A DNA stretch of 14,363 nucleotides from an uncultured Clostridia bacterium (GCA_946618395.1 CAMOLD010000025.1:1-14363), one strand, 5' to 3'. Shown: positions 1-7,543, numbered from the stretch's first letter. Notes: generated by a model from the letters alone, not told the origin. Translations and numbers: made by a program.

Positions 1-14
1 AAGGAGAAACAAAC

Positions 15-497
15 ATGAACACCAAACTTTTGAAATTGTTGAACCGCGACAGCCGCGCATCTGTCAAGGATCTTTCCGCCATGCTAGGGCTTTCGGAGGA
101 CCAGGTGCGCGAAGAAATTGCCGAAATGGAGCGCACCGGCGTCATTCGCGGCTACAAAGCCGTCATCGACTGGGAGCGGTTGGACGACGCCAACGTTTCC
201 GCCATCATCGAATTGAAGGTAACGCCCAAAGCCGGGCTGGGATTTGAAGAAATTGCCGCAAAAATCATGCGCTATCCCGAGGTGGAGTCGGTCTATCTGA
301 TGTCCGGCGTGTATGATCTGAACGTCGTTGTCAAAGGCCGCACCTTCCATGAGGTGGCAAAATTCGTTGCCAAGGAGCTTGCCACCATCGAGTCGGTCAC
401 TTCCACCGCAACGCATTTTGTCCTGCGCCGCTATAAGGAAATGGACGTGGAACTGCTGGGCGACGGCGAAGATGAGAGGGGCTGCTATTCGCTGTGA
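15..497 (+). CDS. Lrp/AsnC family transcriptional regulator
   Basis: This is a 160-residue protein of the usual size for the Lrp/AsnC family. Residues about 1-55 form the N-terminal winged helix-turn-helix, with a family-typical pattern of repeated short helices ending in GVIRGYKAVID. Residues about 62-142 form the RAM/AsnC ligand-binding domain, including the SGVYD motif at 97-101 near which family members bind amino-acid effectors. The start is supported by AAGGAG at 1-6, eight bases before the ATG. The stop overlaps the next start, so it is translationally coupled to an aminotransferase. By family knowledge it should bind DNA as a dimer or octamer and respond to an amino acid. The coupling suggests it controls the aminotransferase, as AlaR (YugG) is paired with AlaT in Bacillus subtilis; that parallel is inference. 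The promoter lies outside the window. Confidence 0.93.
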   Translation: MNTKLLKLLNRDSRASVKDLSAMLGLSEDQVREEIAEMERTGVIRGYKAVIDWERLDDANVSAIIELKVTPKAGLGFEEIAAKIMRYPEVESVYLMSGVYDLNVVVKGRTFHEVAKFVAKELATIESVTSTATHFVLRRYKEMDVELLGDGEDERGCYSL

Positions 498-1672
498 TGG
501 ATTACGAGAAGATTTTATCCCCAACGGTGGTTTCGCTTCAACCATCGGGGATCCGCAAATTTTTTGATATTGCCGGGACCATGCAGGGCGTTATTTCGCT
601 CGGTGTGGGAGAGCCGGATTTTCCCACCCCGTGGGAGATTCGCAATGCCGGCATCCGGTCGCTGGAAAACGGCAAAACGCGCTATACGGCAAACCGCGGG
701 CTGGAGGCCCTTTGCCGCGAGGTTGCGGCCTACCTGGGGCGCAAATACGGCCTTTCCTACGAGCCAAAGACAGAGGTCATGGTCACCGTTGGCGGCTCCG
801 AGGGAATTGACACCGCCATTCGCGCCATGGTTACGCCGGGCGACGAGGTCATCATCCCTCAGCCAAGCTATGTTTGCTACGAGCCGCTGGTGCGCATGGT
901 GGGCGGCGTTCCGGTCATTCTGGAAACCACGGCGGAGCATGATTTCAAGCTCACGCCCGAAATGCTCCGCGGCGCGCTGACCAGCCGCACCAAGCTGCTC
1001 ATTTTGCCATATCCCTGCAATCCGACCGGCGCTATTATGGAAAAGGCCGACCTGGAGGCGCTTGCCGCCGTTTTGCAGGGGACGAATGTGGTTGTCCTTT
1101 CGGATGAGATTTATGCCGAGCTGACCTTTGGCGGCGCCCACCATACCTCCATTGCCTCCATTCCGGGAATGCGGGAGCGGACGGTGGTGGTCAACGGTTT
1201 TTCCAAGGCGTTTTCCATGACCGGCTGGCGCCTGGGCTATGCCTGCGCGCCCGAGCCCATCCTGCGGCAAATGGTCAAAATTCACCAGTTCGCCATCATG
1301 TGCGCGCCAACAACCGCGCAGTATGCCGCCATCGAGGCGCTACGCAACGGGGACGACGCCGTTGCCGCAATGAAAGAAGAATACGATATGCGCCGCCGCT
1401 TGATCGTCAAGGGCTTTAACGATCTGGGGCTTTCCTGCCGCACGCCACTGGGCGCGTTCTATGCCTTCCCCTGCATCAAGACAACCGGCATGACCAGCGA
1501 GGAGTTTTGCGAAAAACTGCTTTATTCCCAAAAGGTTGCCGTCGTTCCGGGAACGGCGTTTGGCAAAGGCGGCGAGGGCTTCATCCGCGCGTCCTATTGC
1601 TATTCCACCGAGCATATTTCGGAGGCATTGCGCCGCATTGCAATTTTTTTGCAGGAATTAAAAAACAAATAA
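497..1672 (+). CDS. PLP-dependent class I/II aminotransferase
   Basis: This 391-residue fold-type I aminotransferase has the expected family length. With the ATG at 497 as residue 1, the visible signatures are the substrate-loop GVGEPDFPTP (about 36-45), NPTG (about 175-178) contacting the cofactor, the SDEIYAEL segment with the PLP-pyridine Asp near 203, the Schiff-base lysine near 237 in NGFSKAFSMTGWRLGY, and the carboxylate-binding Arg near 364 in FIRASY. The start is either this ATG, which shares one base with the upstream TGA, or a GTG three bases earlier that overlaps by four; ATG is preferred. GAGAGGGG upstream can serve as ribosome binding site. Residues resemble alanine, aspartate or aromatic aminotransferases (AlaT/YugH, PatA groups). 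The Lrp-type partner gene favours alanine aminotransferase, but substrate is not decidable from sequence. Confidence 0.93.
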   Translation: MDYEKILSPTVVSLQPSGIRKFFDIAGTMQGVISLGVGEPDFPTPWEIRNAGIRSLENGKTRYTANRGLEALCREVAAYLGRKYGLSYEPKTEVMVTVGGSEGIDTAIRAMVTPGDEVIIPQPSYVCYEPLVRMVGGVPVILETTAEHDFKLTPEMLRGALTSRTKLLILPYPCNPTGAIMEKADLEALAAVLQGTNVVVLSDEIYAELTFGGAHHTSIASIPGMRERTVVVNGFSKAFSMTGWRLGYACAPEPILRQMVKIHQFAIMCAPTTAQYAAIEALRNGDDAVAAMKEEYDMRRRLIVKGFNDLGLSCRTPLGAFYAFPCIKTTGMTSEEFCEKLLYSQKVAVVPGTAFGKGGEGFIRASYCYSTEHISEALRRIAIFLQELKNK

Positions 1673-1678
1673 AAACGG

Positions 1679-1708
1679 AAAGAAACCCGGTTTTCGGGTT
1701 TCTTTTTT
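1679..1708 (+). terminator. Intrinsic terminator of the Lrp-aminotransferase operon
   Basis: An 11-bp perfect stem pairs 1679-1689 with 1695-1705 (AAAGAAACCCG against CGGGTTTCTTT) around a five-base loop, followed by more T. It lies seven bases after the aminotransferase stop. The A-rich left flank means it may also work in reverse. Confidence 0.9.
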
Positions 1709-1792
1709 GCCTATAATTTAGAATAATATCAATTCTTTTTCTAAAAATAGAAATAAAATAGAAAATATTTCAAAAAATCCCGCGCGAAAATC

Positions 1793-1821
1793 TTGCTTTC
1801 GGCATATCTTTATGTTATAAT
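1793..1821 (+). promoter_or_regulatory. pckA promoter
   Basis: TTGCTT at 1793-1798 and a perfect TATAAT at 1816-1821 are separated by 17 bases, a standard housekeeping sigma-A type promoter. The region at about 1730-1790 upstream is rich in A and T tracts and could act as an UP element. Transcription would start near 1828, giving a leader of about 39 bases with a GGAGGT ribosome binding site at 1855-1860. No riboswitch or catabolite-response palindrome was recognised. Confidence 0.82.
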
Positions 1822-1866
1822 GACAGGTGAAAATCAAGGACGATATGCCCTTTTGGAGGTAATGAT

Positions 1867-3441
1867 ATGAAAACAATCAATCCCATCGATCTCGGCATTG
1901 CCGGTAGCGGCAAAGTCTATCGCAATCTTGCGCCCGCGCGCCTGGTGGAAATTGCGCTCGCCCGCGGCGAAGGCACCCTTTCGGATACCGGCGCCCTGGT
2001 CGTTAAAACCGGCAAATATACCGGCCGCAGCCCGGACGATAAATTCATCGTCGATACGCCCGCCGTCCATGGCGAAATTGCCTGGGGCGCCATCAACCGC
2101 CCCATCGAAAAGGCAAAATACGAGGCCATCAAATCCAAAATGCTTGCCTACCTGCAAAATAAGGAGCTCTATGTGTTTGACGGTTTTGCCGGCGCAGACC
2201 CCAAATACACCCAGCGTTTCCGCATCGTCAACGAGCTGGCAAGTCAAAATCTGTTCATCCATCAACTGCTCATCCGCCCCACCGACGAGGAGTTGGAGAC
2301 CTACACCCCCGACTACACCATTCTTGCCGCACCGGGATTCAAGTGCATCCCCGAAATTGACGGCGTCCATAGCGAGGCGGCAATCATCATCGATTACGAA
2401 GCGCACGAAGTTCTCATTGCTGGCAGCCAGTATGCCGGAGAGATCAAAAAGAGCGTCTTCTCGGTCATGAACTATGTGCTTCCCAAGCGCGGCATCCTCT
2501 CCATGCATTGTTCCGCCAACATTGGCGCGGCAGGCGACAGCGCGGTCTTCTTCGGGCTTTCCGGCACCGGCAAGACCACCCTTTCCGCCGACCCGAACCG
2601 CAAACTCATCGGCGACGACGAGCACGGCTGGTCGCCCGACGGCGTTTTCAACATTGAGGGCGGTTGCTATGCCAAGTGCATCGATCTTGACCCTGCCCGC
2701 GAGCCGGAGATTTACGGCGCCATCAAGTTTGGCACGCTGCTCGAAAACGTCATTGCGGACGAGAACGGCAAGCCCGACTATACCGACGGCTCGCTGACCG
2801 AGAACACCCGCGCAGGCTACCCGGTGGAGTATATCCCCAATGCGGCAATTCCGGGCGTTGGCGGACTTCCCAAAACCATTGTTTTCTTAACGGCGGACGC
2901 TTTCGGCGTCATTCCGCCCATCTCCAAGCTGGATAACGACATGGCAATGTATCATTTCGTTTCGGGCTACACCAGCAAACTGGCGGGCACCGAGCGCGGA
3001 ATTACCGAGCCGGTCACCACCTTCTCCACGCTGTTTGGCGCGCCCTTCTTCCCGCTCAACGCTTCGGTCTATGCGCAAATGCTGGGCGAAAAGCTCAAAG
3101 AGACCGGCGCAAACGTCTTCCTGGTCAATACCGGTTGGTGCGGCCACTCGGCGGCAAACGGACCGCGTATGAAGCTCAAATATACCCGCGCTATGGTCAC
3201 CGCCGCTCTGAACGGCGACCTGAATGACGTGGAATACGAGCTGGACCCCATCTTCAACGTGAACATTCCCAAAACCTGCCCCAACGTGCCGTCCGAAATT
3301 TTGGACCCGCGCAACGTTTGGGAGGATCAAAACGCATACCTGGAAAGCGCCAAAACGCTTGCCAAAAAGTTCCGCGAGAACTTTGCAAAGAAATATCCCG
3401 ATATGCCTGCCAACATTGTAAACGCAGGCCCCAAGGCGTAA
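1867..3441 (+). CDS. pckA: Phosphoenolpyruvate carboxykinase (ATP)
   Basis: This 524-residue protein is the ATP-dependent PEPCK, which interconverts oxaloacetate plus ATP with PEP, CO2 and ADP in the cytosol. Characteristic elements are GRSPDDKF (53-60) with the substrate-binding Arg, the IKKS pair of lysines (194-195) and MHCSAN His (214) that hold the catalytic metal, the P-loop GLSGTGKTTLS (230-240), the kinase-2 GDDEHGW (249-255), and NTRAGYP (313-319). All key residues of the family are present and the length is normal. The start follows GGAGGT with a six-base gap. It is a single-gene unit with its own promoter. In fermentative anaerobes the enzyme can run either as a gluconeogenic entry or in the ATP-forming PEP-carboxylating direction; which applies here is unknown. 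Confidence 0.98.
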   Translation: MKTINPIDLGIAGSGKVYRNLAPARLVEIALARGEGTLSDTGALVVKTGKYTGRSPDDKFIVDTPAVHGEIAWGAINRPIEKAKYEAIKSKMLAYLQNKELYVFDGFAGADPKYTQRFRIVNELASQNLFIHQLLIRPTDEELETYTPDYTILAAPGFKCIPEIDGVHSEAAIIIDYEAHEVLIAGSQYAGEIKKSVFSVMNYVLPKRGILSMHCSANIGAAGDSAVFFGLSGTGKTTLSADPNRKLIGDDEHGWSPDGVFNIEGGCYAKCIDLDPAREPEIYGAIKFGTLLENVIADENGKPDYTDGSLTENTRAGYPVEYIPNAAIPGVGGLPKTIVFLTADAFGVIPPISKLDNDMAMYHFVSGYTSKLAGTERGITEPVTTFSTLFGAPFFPLNASVYAQMLGEKLKETGANVFLVNTGWCGHSAANGPRMKLKYTRAMVTAALNGDLNDVEYELDPIFNVNIPKTCPNVPSEILDPRNVWEDQNAYLESAKTLAKKFRENFAKKYPDMPANIVNAGPKA

Positions 3442-3445
3442 GATA

Positions 3446-3540
3446 GGGTAGGATGGTAGACCTTGAGGGGGCGGAGGGCTTTTCTTAAAAGAAAATGCCC
3501 TCCGCCCCCTTCAAACTCCCCCTCCACCCAAAAGAACTGG
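3446..3540 (+). repeat. Palindromic intergenic element, copy 1
   Basis: This element carries a 13-bp perfect GC-rich stem, GGGGGCGGAGGGC at 3467-3479 against GCCCTCCGCCCCC at 3497-3509, extended inward by TTTTC/GAAAA. About 20-30 bases of flanking sequence on each side also match a second copy at 8328-8421, which is inverted relative to this one. It begins five bases after the pckA stop. A further small stem (ACCCGCG/CGCGGGT, 3592-3608) lies downstream. It may terminate transcription, although the T-run after the stem is poor; mobility is possible but unproven. Confidence 0.8.
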
Positions 3541-3617
3541 AACAAGGAGGGGATCGGATTTTTTTGAAACCCTTCATGCCTTGCCGCGCCGACCCGCGTT
3601 CCGCGGGTTCCCACATA

Positions 3618-3652
3618 AAAAAAAGAGAGCAAAAATTTTGCTCTCTTTTTTT
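3618..3652. terminator. Bidirectional intrinsic terminator between pckA and the XRE gene
   Basis: GAGAGCAAAA at 3625-3634 pairs with TTTTGCTCTC at 3636-3645, and the stem is flanked by an A-run (3617-3624) on the left and a T-run (3646-3652) on the right. It therefore has a U-tract in either direction. The position between the convergent pckA and the leftward regulator gene fits a shared terminator. Confidence 0.9.
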
Positions 3653-3694
3653 ATTTTGCGGAATGTTCCATTCCGCCCGGCGCGGCGGTGGGTT

Positions 3695-3937
3695 TTATCG
3701 AATCTCCGGCTCCAGCAAGCGGAAGGTGTCGCTGTTAAAAAACTCAAAAAGGGAAATTCCCATGCCGTCGCAAAGCATTTTAATCGTCACAATTCCGGGG
3801 TTGATGCTTTTTCCGTAGAGGATGTTTTTAATGGTGGAGGGCGGCACGGCGGATTCGGTTGCCAGTTTGTGAATCGACAAATGGTATTGTCCGCAAAGCG
3901 CCAACAAGCGGTTTTTCACAGCCGTATAGGTATCCAT
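3695..3937 (-). CDS. Small XRE-family helix-turn-helix regulator
   Basis: An 80-residue protein that is essentially a single Cro/CI-type helix-turn-helix domain. Residues about 5-66 match the five-helix pattern: the turn runs through IHKLATESAVPPSTIKNIL (22-40) and YGKSINPGIVTIKMLCDGMGIS follows as helices 4-5. The open frame extends further upstream to 3994, but that would place the coding start over the promoter region. The ATG at 3937 is preceded by AGGGGGG and gives the normal N-terminus. It is transcribed away from the zinc-ribbon operon, with 121 bases between the two starts. By family knowledge it is a sequence-specific DNA-binding protein. Repression of both its own gene and the divergent operon is an inference from this arrangement. 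Confidence 0.9.
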   Translation of the reverse strand: MDTYTAVKNRLLALCGQYHLSIHKLATESAVPPSTIKNILYGKSINPGIVTIKMLCDGMGISLFEFFNSDTFRLLEPEIR

Positions 3938-3970
3938 AATCAAAAATCCCCCCCTGAAAGATTTAGGATT

Positions 3971-3976
3971 ATTATA
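3971..3976 (-). promoter_or_regulatory. Candidate -10 box for the XRE regulator gene
   Basis: On the minus strand a perfect TATAAT occupies these six bases, 34 bases before the regulator's ATG. No good -35 hexamer is found at 16-18 bases, so the promoter would be weak or activator-dependent. Its upstream region overlaps the -35 box of the divergent promoter. Confidence 0.5.
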
Positions 3977-3987
3977 CCCAAATTCCC

Positions 3988-4016
3988 TTGACAAAGTGGG
4001 CTATATATGATACTAT
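3988..4016 (+). promoter_or_regulatory. Promoter of the zinc-ribbon/repeat-protein operon
   Basis: A perfect TTGACA at 3988-3993 is followed after exactly 17 bases by TACTAT at 4011-4016, with TGA immediately before the -10 giving an extended -10 feature. Transcription would begin around 4023 and give a leader of about 36 bases. AAGGAGG at 4047-4053 then directs translation from the ATG at 4059. An intrinsically strong promoter beside a repressor-like gene suggests controlled rather than constitutive use. Confidence 0.82.
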
Positions 4017-4030
4017 TAGGCTATAAATAG
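3999..4030. promoter_or_regulatory. Candidate operator repeats in the divergent promoter
   Basis: GGCTATATAT at 3999-4008 and GGCTATAAAT at 4019-4028 are direct repeats 20 bases apart, close to two helical turns. The second also forms the imperfect palindrome CTATAAATAG (4021-4030). One copy lies in the promoter spacer and the other at the predicted start site. This is where a repressor such as the neighbouring XRE protein would act. The AT-rich composition makes chance similarity possible. Confidence 0.45.
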
Positions 4031-4058
4031 TCTAAAATCAAAAAGCAAGGAGGAAAAA

Positions 4059-5666
4059 ATGTCACTCATCAAATGTATTGATTGCGGAAAAGATTTTTCA
4101 ACGCATGCCGCGTCCTGTCCGTTTTGCGGCTGTCCGATTGAAGCTGTCTTTGCCGAAAGTGCTCAAAGCAAAGCCCCGGAGCCGGTAGCGCAACCGCCAA
4201 AAATGGAAACCTCGGAGCCGGTAGCGCAACCGCCAAAAATGGAAACCTCGGAGCCGGTAGTGCAACCGCCAAAAATGGAAACCTCGGAGCCGGTAGCCCA
4301 ACCGCCCAAAGTGGAAACCCCGGAGCCTCCGGCAAACGACCCCCCTGCGCCGCAGGAAAATCCTGTCGTAGAGGCGTTGGTTGCCCCCATTATTGCGCCC
4401 ATCATTGCGCCAACAATCGGCAAGGAGCCCGAAACCGCCGCGCCTGACCAAAACAACGAAAAGGCAGAGCCGGAAAACAATAATTTCAAAACGGCAATTT
4501 GTCCCAGTTGCGGGTCAAATCAAATCAATTTTATTTCCACAGACTTTGGCGTTTGCAAATTTTGCGGCTCCAAGGTTATGCTGAACACCGCCGAACAAAA
4601 TGTAACAAAGGCGGAAGTTCACATTCATGCAGACGGCGCACAAAACAACGCCGAGTTTTACGGCGTCAAAAAAACATTGGATCCCGAAACTTTCTATCGG
4701 GATGCGCTGTTGGATTTGGCGAAAGACACGGGAACTCCACCCGATTTGTTTGACGCAACCTTTGTGCCGGCGGAAGAAAGCAACAAACACATTGGCGACT
4801 TTCAAGGGAATGTTACGGGAACCTACACCGCCGAAATCGGATATGACAAAGTGCGTGAAACCCGCGAATGGAACGATGTCAAGAAAGCTTATGAGACCAA
4901 AAGAGAAAACTACATCGAATGGCAATCCTTTGCGGGAAATTATGCCGGCTCGCAGCGTGTTGTGCGCGATATTATGGACGACCCGATGGATGAGGATATC
5001 GAAAGGGCATTTTTCTATTCTGTTGAGTTATACGATATGGAAAACGAGCTGGAAGGAACGGACGATATTGTGGTTCCCTCGCAAGAGACGATTCAATCCG
5101 CAATGGAGGATTGCAAATACAAAGCAGAAGAAGACGCAAAAAAACTTTTGCCGGGCGACCATTCCCGCAATTATTCGTTTTCGGGCTTTGCCTCGCTCTC
5201 CCATTACACCTGCTTTACCATCCCGGCTTTTTCGCTGCCCTTTACCTATCAGGGCGAGAAATACAAAAAGTCGTTTTTTGCCATGAAGCAACACCAAAAA
5301 GCCTCGTTTGGCCATATTCCCGACATCAGCGATGATATAGCGGCAAGCGCAGATAAAAAAATGCGCCCCCTTGGCTTGGTTGCGCTCGTCCTGTTGGCGC
5401 TTTCCATTGTGTGCGGCCCGTTTTGCAATTTAATTCGGGAACACGTCCTGCGCGGCGTGAGCATTGGCATCACCGTTTCGGTTTTCGTGCTCGCATTTGC
5501 TTCAACGCTGCTGTATTTTATACTCAAAGAGCGTTATCAAAGCTCTGTCATCAACACAAATTTGAATGCAAAAATCAAAGGCGTCAAACGGGTGCTGAAA
5601 GAGAAAGGGCTTGACCCGCTTTCAGAAGAAGAGGAAAATAACCTCCTCGGGAGGAAACAGTCATGA
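4059..5666 (+). CDS. Double zinc-ribbon membrane protein with proline-rich linker
   Basis: A 535-residue protein of unknown function. Zinc ribbon 1 uses C6, C9, C20 and C23 (CIDC, CPFC). Residues 41-88 are four 12-residue units of EPVAQPPKMETS type, followed by a Pro/Ala stretch with repeated APII near 109-118. Zinc ribbon 2 uses C148, C151, C166 and C169 (CPSC, CKFC). Residues about 195-430 are a charged, soluble region with no family I recognise. Two hydrophobic helices (about 437-458 and 466-488) form a membrane hairpin, and a charged tail of about 45 residues follows. Cytosolic N- and C-termini are inferred. The gene starts at the first ATG after AAGGAGG and its stop overlaps the next start by four bases (ATGA). 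It heads a three-gene operon divergent from the XRE regulator. Confidence 0.88.
   Translation: MSLIKCIDCGKDFSTHAASCPFCGCPIEAVFAESAQSKAPEPVAQPPKMETSEPVAQPPKMETSEPVVQPPKMETSEPVAQPPKVETPEPPANDPPAPQENPVVEALVAPIIAPIIAPTIGKEPETAAPDQNNEKAEPENNNFKTAICPSCGSNQINFISTDFGVCKFCGSKVMLNTAEQNVTKAEVHIHADGAQNNAEFYGVKKTLDPETFYRDALLDLAKDTGTPPDLFDATFVPAEESNKHIGDFQGNVTGTYTAEIGYDKVRETREWNDVKKAYETKRENYIEWQSFAGNYAGSQRVVRDIMDDPMDEDIERAFFYSVELYDMENELEGTDDIVVPSQETIQSAMEDCKYKAEEDAKKLLPGDHSRNYSFSGFASLSHYTCFTIPAFSLPFTYQGEKYKKSFFAMKQHQKASFGHIPDISDDIAASADKKMRPLGLVALVLLALSIVCGPFCNLIREHVLRGVSIGITVSVFVLAFASTLLYFILKERYQSSVINTNLNAKIKGVKRVLKEKGLDPLSEEEENNLLGRKQS
4179..4322 (+). repeat. In-frame 36-bp tandem repeat, four copies
   Basis: Four consecutive 36-bp units at 4179, 4215, 4251 and 4287 encode EPVAQPPKMETS-type dodecapeptides. 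Units 1 and 2 are identical in DNA, unit 3 differs by one base and unit 4 by about four. This is a low-complexity linker between the two zinc ribbons, likely expanded by slippage or unequal recombination. Confidence 0.95.
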
Positions 5667-7543
5667 GAAAGATTCAATCAAAACGCGGCCGCCTGGGGCG
5701 CATATTGGTTCGGCTTTTTGTTGCCAGTCTGCTGATCTCGGTCATTTCTGTCATTGTCCTAATCAAAGAGGGCGATGTCACCAGCACGCCGGAGTATCAA
5801 TTGGCGCATAGCAATAGCGGCGCTTCCTCCAAAAGTAATTCTTCCAAAAGCAATTCTTCCTCCCCAAGCGGCGCTTCTTCCGGCAATACTATTGGCGGGG
5901 ATACCTCTTCCGGAAGTGTTGAACGGTATTATCTGACAACAACTTCCAATCTTGAGTCCGCCGGAAGCATTTCCGAATACTATTATTCGCTCAAAACGGT
6001 CGGTTCCAGCATTACGCTAACGGCAACGGCAAATACCGGCTATACCTTTGTCGGTTGGTATGACGGCGATACCAAGTTGAGCTCTAACGCCACTTATACC
6101 TTCACCATGCCGGCAAAAAACATTACCTACACGGCAAAGTTCCAGCAAAACAGCTATACGTTATCAACAAGGACCAATCTTTCCGCCGCTGGAACCTATA
6201 CGCAACATTTCAATTCCATCAAAACAGCCGGCACCAGCATTACGCTAACGGCAACGGCAAACACCGGCTATACCTTTGTTGGTTGGTATGACGGCGATAC
6301 CAAGTTGAGCTCTAACGCCACTTATACCTTCACCATGCCGGCAAAAAACATTACCTACACGGCAAAGTTCCAGCAAAACAGCTATACGTTATCAACAAGG
6401 ACCAATCTTTCCGCCGCTGGAACCTATACGCAACATTTCAATTCCATCAAAACAGCCGGCACCAGCGTTACGTTAACGGCAACGGCAAACACCGGCTATA
6501 CCTTTGTCGGCTGGTATGACGGCGATACTAAGTTGAGTTCCAATGCCACCTATACCTTTACCATGCCGGCGAAAAACATTACCTATACAGTAAGGTTCCA
6601 GCAGAACAGCTATACGTTATCAACAACGTCTAACCTTTCCAATGCCGGAACTTATACGCAACATTCCAATTCCGGCAAAACGTTCGGTTCTACCATTACG
6701 CTAACGGCAACGGCAAACTCCGGCTATACCTTTGTTGGTTGGTATGACGGTGATACCAAGTTGAGCTCTAACGCTTCCTATACCTTCACCATGCCGGCAA
6801 AAGATGTAGAATATGAGGCGCGCTACTACAGAATTTTTTATTCTCTTACAGAAGATGAATCTTCCTATGCGACAACAGGTGTTGAAGGCTTTCTTCAGGA
6901 TGTTGTAATTGCTTCAACATATAAGGGGAAAAGCGTGACCAGCATTGGATCTCAGGCGTTCTACGATTGCACCGGCTTGACGAGCGTGACCATTCCAGAC
7001 AGCGTGACCAGCATTGGACAGGCTGCATTCCTCGGTTGTTACGGTTTGACGAGCGTTTATATCACTGATCTTGCGGCATGGTGTGGTATTTCATTTGATT
7101 ACAATTATGCGAACCCATTGTATTATGCACATAATCTCTATCTCAATGGAACATTGGTAACCGATTTGGTCATTCCGAACAGTGTGACCATAATTGGAAG
7201 TTCTGCATTCAAAAATTACTCTGGCTTGACGAGCGTGACCATTCCGGATAGCGTGATCGGTATTGGAGATTGTGCGTTTTATGGTTGCAAGAGCTTGACG
7301 AGCATCACCATTCCGAACAGCGTGACTAGAATTGGAGAGTGTGCGTTCTACGGCTGCACCTCTTTGACGAGTGTAACCATTGGAAACAGCGTGACGAGCA
7401 TTGAATCTCGTGCGTTTTATGGTTGCACCAAACTGACCAGTATTATTTATCAAGGAACAACGTCAGAATGGCAAGCTATTTCAAAAGGTAGCGAATGGAA
7501 CTATAAAACCGGCGATTACACCGTTTCTTTCCTCGGTAACTAA
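5663..7543 (+). CDS. Membrane-anchored InlB-type B-repeat and BspA-like LRR protein
   Basis: A 626-residue surface-type protein. Basic residues 2-16 precede one hydrophobic helix (about 17-34) without an obvious cleavage site, so it is probably a type II anchor with the rest outside. Residues about 50-85 are a Ser/Asn/Gly-rich linker. Four 76-residue repeats start at 89, 165, 241 and 317. Each contains GYTFVGWYDGDTKLSSN and YTFTMPAK, the signature of divergent InlB B-repeat domains. Residues about 422-597 are BspA-like leucine-rich repeats, 23 residues each, with a typical AWCGISF...NPLYYAHNLYLNG insertion and a C-terminal cap. No LPXTG motif is present. GGGAGG at 5649-5654 sets the start, which overlaps the upstream stop (ATGA), implying translational coupling. 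Adhesion or binding is plausible for these domains, but no ligand can be assigned. Confidence 0.92.
   Translation: MRKIQSKRGRLGRILVRLFVASLLISVISVIVLIKEGDVTSTPEYQLAHSNSGASSKSNSSKSNSSSPSGASSGNTIGGDTSSGSVERYYLTTTSNLESAGSISEYYYSLKTVGSSITLTATANTGYTFVGWYDGDTKLSSNATYTFTMPAKNITYTAKFQQNSYTLSTRTNLSAAGTYTQHFNSIKTAGTSITLTATANTGYTFVGWYDGDTKLSSNATYTFTMPAKNITYTAKFQQNSYTLSTRTNLSAAGTYTQHFNSIKTAGTSVTLTATANTGYTFVGWYDGDTKLSSNATYTFTMPAKNITYTVRFQQNSYTLSTTSNLSNAGTYTQHSNSGKTFGSTITLTATANSGYTFVGWYDGDTKLSSNASYTFTMPAKDVEYEARYYRIFYSLTEDESSYATTGVEGFLQDVVIASTYKGKSVTSIGSQAFYDCTGLTSVTIPDSVTSIGQAAFLGCYGLTSVYITDLAAWCGISFDYNYANPLYYAHNLYLNGTLVTDLVIPNSVTIIGSSAFKNYSGLTSVTIPDSVIGIGDCAFYGCKSLTSITIPNSVTRIGECAFYGCTSLTSVTIGNSVTSIESRAFYGCTKLTSIIYQGTTSEWQAISKGSEWNYKTGDYTVSFLGN
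5927..6829 (+). repeat. Four 228-bp tandem units encoding B-repeats
   Basis: The coding period is 228 bp, with domain units starting at 5927, 6155, 6383 and 6611. The most recent duplication is offset from the domain borders: 6006-6233 and 6234-6461 differ at about two bases only by eye. The last unit is the most diverged. Such near identity suggests recent expansion and possible copy-number variation. Confidence 0.93.
6926..7453 (+). repeat. BspA-like leucine-rich repeat block
   Basis: In-frame 69-bp (23-residue) units contain LTSVTIP.SV...IG..AF.GC. Clear unit phases begin at codons 439 and 462, then 522, 545, 568 and 591 of the encoded protein. The two groups are separated by the ITDLAAWCGISF-to-LVIPNSV insertion common in this family. 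Unlike the B-repeats, the DNA copies have diverged at many positions. Confidence 0.88.

Noticed and set aside
1834..2625. Minus-strand open frame opposite pckA
   Set aside because: It overlaps the pckA promoter region and coding sequence, with no domain and no translation signal.
3938..3994. Longer N-terminus for the XRE regulator
   Set aside because: The extension would translate through the divergent promoter and has no ribosome binding site, whereas the ATG at 3937 gives a standard domain start.
4179..4322. Repeats of 36 bp, similar in size to CRISPR repeats
   Set aside because: The units are directly abutting without spacers and remain in frame within a coding region, so they are protein repeats.
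5663..5770. Cleavable Sec signal peptide or LPXTG cell-wall anchoring for the repeat protein
   Set aside because: The hydrophobic helix is followed by VLIKEGD without an AXA-type site, and the C-terminus ends in the LRR cap with no sorting signal. A membrane anchor is more likely.
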